This document shows, piece after piece, positions 33,901 to 38,359 of a DNA stretch of 38,359 nucleotides. The notes beneath the pieces were generated by a model. The model did not search any database and had not been told where the DNA came from. It saw only the letters and a list, made by a program, of their open reading frames with translations. The stretch covers positions 1 to 38,359 of the IMG/VR virus record IMGVR_UViG_3300024346_000206. One strand, given 5' to 3'. This stretch comes from a virus. How positions within the stretch are numbered: position 1 is the first letter of the stretch; every line of letters begins with the position of its first letter. A program made the translations under genes and the position numbers.

Positions 33901-35537
33901 CAAACATGAAGAAATACATGGATGGTCTAGAGCGTGGTGATTTCGTTTTTGGTGTAGATACTGAAAAGAGCAACATAAATAAATCTCAACTGGTTTCACG
34001 TGTTGTCTTACAACAGAAGGGTGGAAGTGTAGTTGCTACATTCCAACCAACTCCAATCCGTAAGTCTCTCGCTGGTACCGATGTTCACCGTAACGCAATG
34101 AAGCGTGTGACTAAGGAACAGTTCGGTCAGTGGGGTACAAGACAGATTAATGCTGGTACTGTAGACCATGCCAAGGTTGTGGATTACTTAACAGCGAATG
34201 GTATCACTAAACAATCCCTCAGTGAAACCACACAATGGGCATCTATTGGTCCAGTACCAATACCTGTATCAATCCCAAATGAAGATTATACTTACGAGTA
34301 CATTAATCACTTGGGTACGCCTCAATGGTTTGTTACTAAAGACGGTGAACCACGAAAACCAGTAAAGGGCTTTATGGATACGACTGATCTAAAGCCATCC
34401 TCCAGTGAACGCTATGTTTATACTGGCGCTGAAAAGGGATTATCTCGTCGTACTGGTGTAACTGGTATTGCTGGTAAGCCCCTGCTCATGTATGAGTGGA
34501 AGGGGATGGGTACAAAGTGGATGCTTGATAAGTCTAGGTATGATATGACTGTTGAATCAACAAGCAAACAAACCTTACAACCAGAAGAACTTGAGTTTCA
34601 AACGCAGTGGCGCAATGTTGTTCAAGCACCAACACCGTTTCAACAGACACTAGGTGAATTCTTAGCTCCAACGATGAGACCGAGAAGCGCTAAAGAAGAT
34701 CGTCCACAGACATCGGATGGTTTTAGTTGGTCGAAGTTTGGAAACGAAGTACAGAAACTTGTTGAACCCGGTGGCGCACCACAGGTTGAACAAGGCCGTC
34801 AATTTATTGAAGATCAAAATAGACGCTTTGCATTGTTGGGTGTTACAACCGAAACAACAGAAGAACCAGAATCACGTGGTGGTGTACGTAGCAATGGTCT
34901 AATCGACCAGAAGACCGTACTTACTACGGTTGCTGGTAAACCTATTGTGATCTCCTACTCTAAGCCGACCCTCAGTGATAACTGGGTCATGGATGTTATT
35001 GAACCAGAGGTCGAAGAAAGCGAAAGCACAAACGGCTTCATGGACTTCAAGCGAGTATCTTCCGTCATCAAGGGCGTTGGAGCTTCGTTCATCTATTCTA
35101 AACCAATCAGCAGTAAGAACTGGTCTCTTATTCAAGGACCGATGGTAACGGATATTGGTGGTGCTGTTATTAGATCACTAGAGCAAGGTTATGCAGAAGA
35201 TCAACCATTCAGTTTGACTCTGCCATCTACCAATCTAGTTGCAAAGGCAGCAGCTGCCGTCAGCGACCCAATCGAAAAGTTTACAATGATTACTGGTGAA
35301 ATCCTTAGACAAGCACAACTTGCTCTTAAGATTCACCCAACAAATAAGTATCGAAGACAGGAATACGTTAGAGCGCATGAAGCGTATATGAGATCCATAT
35401 CTCTTTCTGCCGAACGTAACCGTATTCGAAATCAACCGAAACAAGTTATTCGTGACTTTGAAAACTATGTTTCGAAGGAAGCGGATTACTTTGTGGAATA
35501 CGTTTCCGACAAAGTAGATAATTTTGTAGAACAATGA
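30945..35537 (+). CDS. Large internal virion protein, 1530 aa, in gp15 position
   Basis: A very long, mostly helical protein with charged coiled-coil stretches (about 60-300) and no transmembrane segment. In T7, gp15 (747 aa) follows gp14 and forms the ejected periplasmic tube; the position agrees, but the length is double and I see no firm sequence match. The last quarter changes character: a 46-residue beta unit occurs in tandem (from 1318 and 1364, sharing a VAGKP or KGVGA strand, YSKP and NW), with a more diverged copy near 1165-1200. No lysozyme-like catalytic motif was found. ATGA coupling at its start; a terminator follows. May be a fused or enlarged gp15/gp16 equivalent. Confidence 0.75.
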   Translation: MIEMQGPGVFLNPPNQPIYQETQVKLPENVVGVGQGIDWGAIGQSVAQFGTELVSYDIEDKRNKKKKLLEDLETRTKMGIDHASAINDFDSVDAQISEYKKGVKDIVGYDIDSDGEGQTSSYLLEQARQTSYGFELYGQKARRETADDVMLSAFNDDSLQFREKLLTSDNQALDIEGRLAQLGQMAQDAEAKEQKTMGDRAFGAAVRKERIELLEIQAKMRDANAKNIQDVKDATQKKRQDRIINLNKSLGKQWEQLSTLTKEADSLASKADKTEAELQEHRSVQTKLNALAFNISKAESILEQEQNDFAMEFFGGKWDNNFAVDNLGKEYDTIAAVNDKRTTALDSISLAPFKRQAEAQRSQVKTVNDQVDSIISAATAEIAAYDSAIKVASDAERAGLISRRNLAITRIEQDLIKVVEAGVPTFARDLTQTVSGLKFFGESLPYQYSTSELSVAAANAVEAEKAPYETIYKTFRPTVDKFNNFLSTRLDIPNSTGGGGSGDSDARLKRRLENLTIIDDLQKHKETTASPDRINEAMIERVQLGGVNPYKENGVLKSWSELAPELKKANIVLPANGFIHTEFFSSFLDDLLRNNTPLEEWDAKIANAFSSPENEFYSGVFSGTNRAAINAAKADLIVGGLQNEVTRTAAMAAFMLFTPPDRVKENINMLRASGKAEPIGMATVINELEAHATGHQGNGSPIKYIQERRGEMSSDVLSELQRMRKLVRERETQSQLLGTYSAGSRDTVSEEVKDKVLLTTQMADLRENVFDKLTVRLERDGIDPAAWKNDLTGNYVNETLRQVSEIALGHLYEAAFNTKTGYKDDNLWAAVIQRTNESLKDFKFTGAGLVPAKRDVQPLPAGLRPTYTAGSAISYDLQDSGKYDLDLVLDSNWDTNGLDKNTFSQYGIFSEAPNVENPTAFVLAASTVKGADLLNIPGDPGTNLVAIAEAVLGGRKDNRTLLIAQAAIKDTRGAKTVQEAISLAKTNMKKYMDGLERGDFVFGVDTEKSNINKSQLVSRVVLQQKGGSVVATFQPTPIRKSLAGTDVHRNAMKRVTKEQFGQWGTRQINAGTVDHAKVVDYLTANGITKQSLSETTQWASIGPVPIPVSIPNEDYTYEYINHLGTPQWFVTKDGEPRKPVKGFMDTTDLKPSSSERYVYTGAEKGLSRRTGVTGIAGKPLLMYEWKGMGTKWMLDKSRYDMTVESTSKQTLQPEELEFQTQWRNVVQAPTPFQQTLGEFLAPTMRPRSAKEDRPQTSDGFSWSKFGNEVQKLVEPGGAPQVEQGRQFIEDQNRRFALLGVTTETTEEPESRGGVRSNGLIDQKTVLTTVAGKPIVISYSKPTLSDNWVMDVIEPEVEESESTNGFMDFKRVSSVIKGVGASFIYSKPISSKNWSLIQGPMVTDIGGAVIRSLEQGYAEDQPFSLTLPSTNLVAKAAAAVSDPIEKFTMITGEILRQAQLALKIHPTNKYRRQEYVRAHEAYMRSISLSAERNRIRNQPKQVIRDFENYVSKEADYFVEYVSDKVDNFVEQ

Positions 35538-35538
35538 T

Positions 35539-35571
35539 AGGGTGGGGGTGTAATAGCCCCCACTCTTTATT
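35539..35571 (+). terminator. Terminator-like hairpin after the 1530-aa gene
   Basis: Arms 35539-35549 and 35556-35566 form an 11-bp stem (two G-U pairs, core GTGGGGG with CCCCCAC), loop GTAATA, then TTATT. The T tract is short and interrupted, so termination may be partial; some readthrough into the last gene is expected because no promoter is visible in the 46-base gap. Confidence 0.7.
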
Positions 35572-35583
35572 ACAAGGACTTAA

Positions 35584-38359
35584 ATGAATAACGACTTAAC
35601 TAAGCTTCTCGAAGAGGTTGGAAAGCCTCTTCCTTCGGAGCAGAGTGTTGTAAGTTTTGCAAATCCAACATCCATGTTTGGCGATCAGAAACCAAACATG
35701 AATGAGCAACAGATTTTTAATGAGAAGGTATCGCTTGGCTTGCTTAGTCCATCGTTCTTAAACGGACGTTGGACTATGGGTGAATCAAAGCTAACGCGAG
35801 AAGAAGTAGGCGATACAGCCCTTGCCTTTACTATTGGTGAAGGTTCTAAGGGTTGGGGTGAACGTAGCATTCAAAAAGACTATAGACTTATTGATCAGTT
35901 TGAGAACAAGGGTGATGCCATGTTCACAGAAGATCAACGGGAAACCAGCTATACAGAACAGTTTGTGGAAGGTATTAACTTCTTCAATATTCTTGGAGAG
36001 AACGAAACGTTCCGTAGGGCTGATGAGGTTAAGAAGATTCTACAGACCGTAGATCCTGAGTGGACAACGGATAAGCAACTCTCAGCTCTAACGGATTGGC
36101 AAGACTCTAATCCAGAAGTAAATGAGTTTATTGCGGCAGCTGGTATTAACATCCAAGATTATGTTCTTGAGACCAAGAATGAGCGTGCCTTTATCTTTAA
36201 TATTAATGATGCTGTCCAACAGGCTCGTATTAACGTTGGTATGAATCTCTTTCAGCAAGATAACGGATTCTTCTCAAAGCTTGGCAACTCCTTAGTTGAG
36301 GGTATAAAAGACCCATTGATCCTTCGGGATATGGCACTCACCAGTGTAGCTACCCTTGGTCTTGGTACCGTAGCTGGCCTTGCTGGGGTCTCTGCCAGAG
36401 CCTTGTCTGGGTCAGTTGCTGCGGGTGTTAATTCCTCCCGCGCCCTTAGGGGTTTAAACCTCGTTAGACAGGCCGCCAACACCGCCGCGCTAGCGACAGG
36501 CCCAATGACTGGTCTCATCGAAGGACCAGCCTACGCGGCTATTAGGGCCATTGTACCGTCAGCTGGTAGATCAGCTGTCAGTACCCTATCGGCCCGTGGC
36601 TTGGCATTAGCCCTTGAGGGTGGTGCCGCCGGGGTCGTATCATCCTTGGCAGACCAGAAGGCCGATAACGAATGGCGTTCCTTGGTCTTTGCAGATACCG
36701 AAAAGGCACTTAAGTATAACCTTGGCGAAACCGCCCTAGCTGCTCTAACTGGCTCCCTTGGTGCCGTTGGTGTTGCAAGTGCAGTACGCTTTGGTCTTGG
36801 GTCCATCGGTGACTATAAGTATTATAAGACCGGAGACTGGAATGGTTTCCGTAGACAGATTGCAAACTCAATGGATACGTGGGCAACCACCAAGGATGGC
36901 GATATCGTCTGGGGTAATACTCTTAGCGATGGTCGTGGTATCTTCTTTGGTGATACAGTCGATAAATTTATGAAGAGCTATGACGGCAGAGACTTTACAA
37001 ATGTCATGCTCAATGGCTCACGTCTCTTTGGTAAGTTCAATCCCCGTATTGCGGGTAAGATGAACCTTGACGTTAAGCGCGTCATGCCAGTTATCGAAGA
37101 GTTTGAGAAGGCAACAGGTGTGGCTGGTGAAGCTGCTATGCTTAGCGTAGATGGCGTAGATCCAGAAACCCGTGGTATCTTTAATCAACTTGTTAACGAG
37201 TCAAACCTTGCAGATGCAGACCTAACCATTGATGATGTTAAGGCTGTATTGGTTGATTACAATACCAAGCAACAACCACAACCACCTACGGCAACCGGTC
37301 GGTTACTTACCGAATCACCAGTAGCCACCCAGCAAGTTGAGGTTGCAAGACAACTTAAGAGATTGGTTGCTGCCAAGAGTGTTGATAGACGCTTGGAACA
37401 AATCGGATTATCATCCGCTACGGTTCTAAACAACGCAGAAGCAACACTTGGTCGCAGTATCAATCTATCGTCAGATGCAGATTTCCAGAACTTTATTACC
37501 GCCGCACGATATGAAGCGGCATCAGTAGATGAATCTCAGGTTGTAAATACCTTTAAGAGAATTGTCACTGGTGACTTTGGTGGCGGTCGTGTCATTCCAA
37601 AGGAAGTTGTTGATAACATCTTTGTTGCAGCTTTTGGCGATAAGCCAATCGTTGTTACCGCAACGGGTTCAAATAAGAACTTTGCCGTTGTCGTTGATCC
37701 AAAGAATAAGGATGTCTTTGCCACCAAGCGAACCTTGGAGAAGGGCGAGGATGGACAACTCAGCATTAAGCTTCGAGCCGATGATCCTAAGTCCCCATTC
37801 TTCTCAAAGGATGTCCTTACGGTTGATACGGATACCTTGCAAGCAAAGCTTGTGGATGTAAACGAAAAGCTTAACAAGGCTTGGAATGACGTAAAGACGG
37901 CTAAGGTTAAGGAAATAATTGAAAAGGTAAAGAAGACAAAGGTCAAGGAAGAACTTGTTAAGACCTTTGCTGAAGGTACCTCTGTAACCGTAGACAGCAT
38001 TAAGAAGATCTTTGATCTTACTAAGGAAGAGGCTACGGTTGCTAAGATCATCATGGACTCATTAGGTTATGATGGTGATTCTAATCTACTTAGAATTGCT
38101 TCCCTAGTGGCTGATGATAGAAACGCAGAGATCTTCTTCGAGGGTAATACTGCTCTCATTCGAGCTACCAAGTCTTCAGACGTTGGTACCGTTACCCACG
38201 AAATGTCTCACTACTTACAGGTAATGATTCTTGATGAACTTACTCCAGACGCTCGACATGCCATTGGTATTACAGACGAGATCTGGGAAAAGTTTAAGGA
38301 TTGGGTTGGTTATACGGGAACTGAGTGGACCGAAAAGGAATCAGAGAAGATCGCTAAAG
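35584..38359 (+). CDS. Giant ejection/polyvalent protein with HExxH metallopeptidase motif (3' end outside window)
   Basis: An open frame of more than 925 codons. ATG 35584 has AAGGA 7 bases upstream. Residues 1-235 are hydrophilic and helical. About 240-410 is a long Ala/Gly-rich hydrophobic tract (TSVATLGLGTVAGLAGVSA, LALALEGGAAGVVSSLA) that may insert in membranes, as expected for a gp16-like ejected protein; G+C and C-ending codons rise sharply here (36360-36650). Residues 872-876 are HEMSH in VTHEMSHYLQ, the HExxH zinc-protease motif, as in large polyvalent phage proteins. No transglycosylase motif like that of T7 gp16 was seen. The third zinc ligand lies beyond or near the window end, so activity is uncertain. 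Confidence 0.8.
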   Translation, partial: MNNDLTKLLEEVGKPLPSEQSVVSFANPTSMFGDQKPNMNEQQIFNEKVSLGLLSPSFLNGRWTMGESKLTREEVGDTALAFTIGEGSKGWGERSIQKDYRLIDQFENKGDAMFTEDQRETSYTEQFVEGINFFNILGENETFRRADEVKKILQTVDPEWTTDKQLSALTDWQDSNPEVNEFIAAAGINIQDYVLETKNERAFIFNINDAVQQARINVGMNLFQQDNGFFSKLGNSLVEGIKDPLILRDMALTSVATLGLGTVAGLAGVSARALSGSVAAGVNSSRALRGLNLVRQAANTAALATGPMTGLIEGPAYAAIRAIVPSAGRSAVSTLSARGLALALEGGAAGVVSSLADQKADNEWRSLVFADTEKALKYNLGETALAALTGSLGAVGVASAVRFGLGSIGDYKYYKTGDWNGFRRQIANSMDTWATTKDGDIVWGNTLSDGRGIFFGDTVDKFMKSYDGRDFTNVMLNGSRLFGKFNPRIAGKMNLDVKRVMPVIEEFEKATGVAGEAAMLSVDGVDPETRGIFNQLVNESNLADADLTIDDVKAVLVDYNTKQQPQPPTATGRLLTESPVATQQVEVARQLKRLVAAKSVDRRLEQIGLSSATVLNNAEATLGRSINLSSDADFQNFITAARYEAASVDESQVVNTFKRIVTGDFGGGRVIPKEVVDNIFVAAFGDKPIVVTATGSNKNFAVVVDPKNKDVFATKRTLEKGEDGQLSIKLRADDPKSPFFSKDVLTVDTDTLQAKLVDVNEKLNKAWNDVKTAKVKEIIEKVKKTKVKEELVKTFAEGTSVTVDSIKKIFDLTKEEATVAKIIMDSLGYDGDSNLLRIASLVADDRNAEIFFEGNTALIRATKSSDVGTVTHEMSHYLQVMILDELTPDARHAIGITDEIWEKFKDWVGYTGTEWTEKESEKIAK

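Noticed and set aside
37536-38054. 172-aa minus-strand open frame
   Set aside because: Antisense shadow of the giant ejection gene with Ser/Phe-rich composition and no ribosome site; all real genes run on the plus strand.

Overview
This window is one continuous plus-strand block of a lytic, short-tailed (T7-supergroup) phage genome. The evidence is a family A DNA polymerase ending like T7 gp5, a gp6-type exonuclease, and the recognisable series portal, scaffold, major capsid, tail tubular A, tail tubular B, T7-type fibre adaptor, small and large terminase, and gp14-like internal virion protein. Every gene I can support lies on the plus strand. Genes are packed with 1-4 nt stop/start overlaps and several TTG/GTG starts. 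The host is not shown. The B12-dependent (class II) ribonucleotide reductase beside a T7-like polymerase recalls marine podoviruses such as cobaviruses (SIO1-like) and cyanopodoviruses; that is an inference. Spanin-type lysis logic and strong AGGAGG ribosome sites suggest a Gram-negative host. No RNA polymerase, integrase, endolysin of standard type, tRNA or CRISPR is visible.

Layout. (1) 1-5732, nucleotide metabolism and replication: DNA polymerase C-terminal half, a small papain/NlpC-like protein, a dNMP kinase-like P-loop protein, an unknown, 5'-3' exonuclease, dUTPase and class II RNR. Together these would turn host nucleotides into a clean dNTP supply for the polymerase. (2) 5729-7122, small linker genes. 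(3) 7119-16766, head and tail tube: portal, two unusual genes of unknown function (218 and 578 aa) wedged between portal and scaffold, scaffold, a major capsid protein with an extra C-terminal stretch, a strong terminator, then tail tubular A and B. (4) 16770-25815, adsorption apparatus with an embedded lysis pair: a short T7-type adaptor, a separate 476-aa fibre, a one-TM coiled-coil protein, a candidate unimolecular spanin, a DGG-repeat protein, a 1469-aa fibre with a 288-aa tandem duplication, and a 386-aa beta-rich protein. (5) 25839-27304, a run of tiny, mostly lysine-rich genes. (6) 27308-29340, small and large terminase separated by a 161-base spacer full of predicted hairpins. (7) 29342-38359, internal (ejection) virion proteins: gp14-like, a 322-aa protein, a 1530-aa protein, a terminator, and a giant protein carrying an HExxH metallopeptidase motif that runs off the window end.

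Most interesting: the structured spacer before the large terminase, whose last hairpin contains an anti-Shine-Dalgarno strand; the lysine-rich mini-gene cassette; the unimolecular spanin candidate; the 578-aa protein inside the head operon; and the metallopeptidase-bearing giant ejection protein. Terminase sits between fibres and ejection proteins, unlike T7, where it is at the right end. No stretch longer than 300 bases lacks a gene; the longest gaps are 13346-13458, 27509-27669 and 35538-35583, all described.
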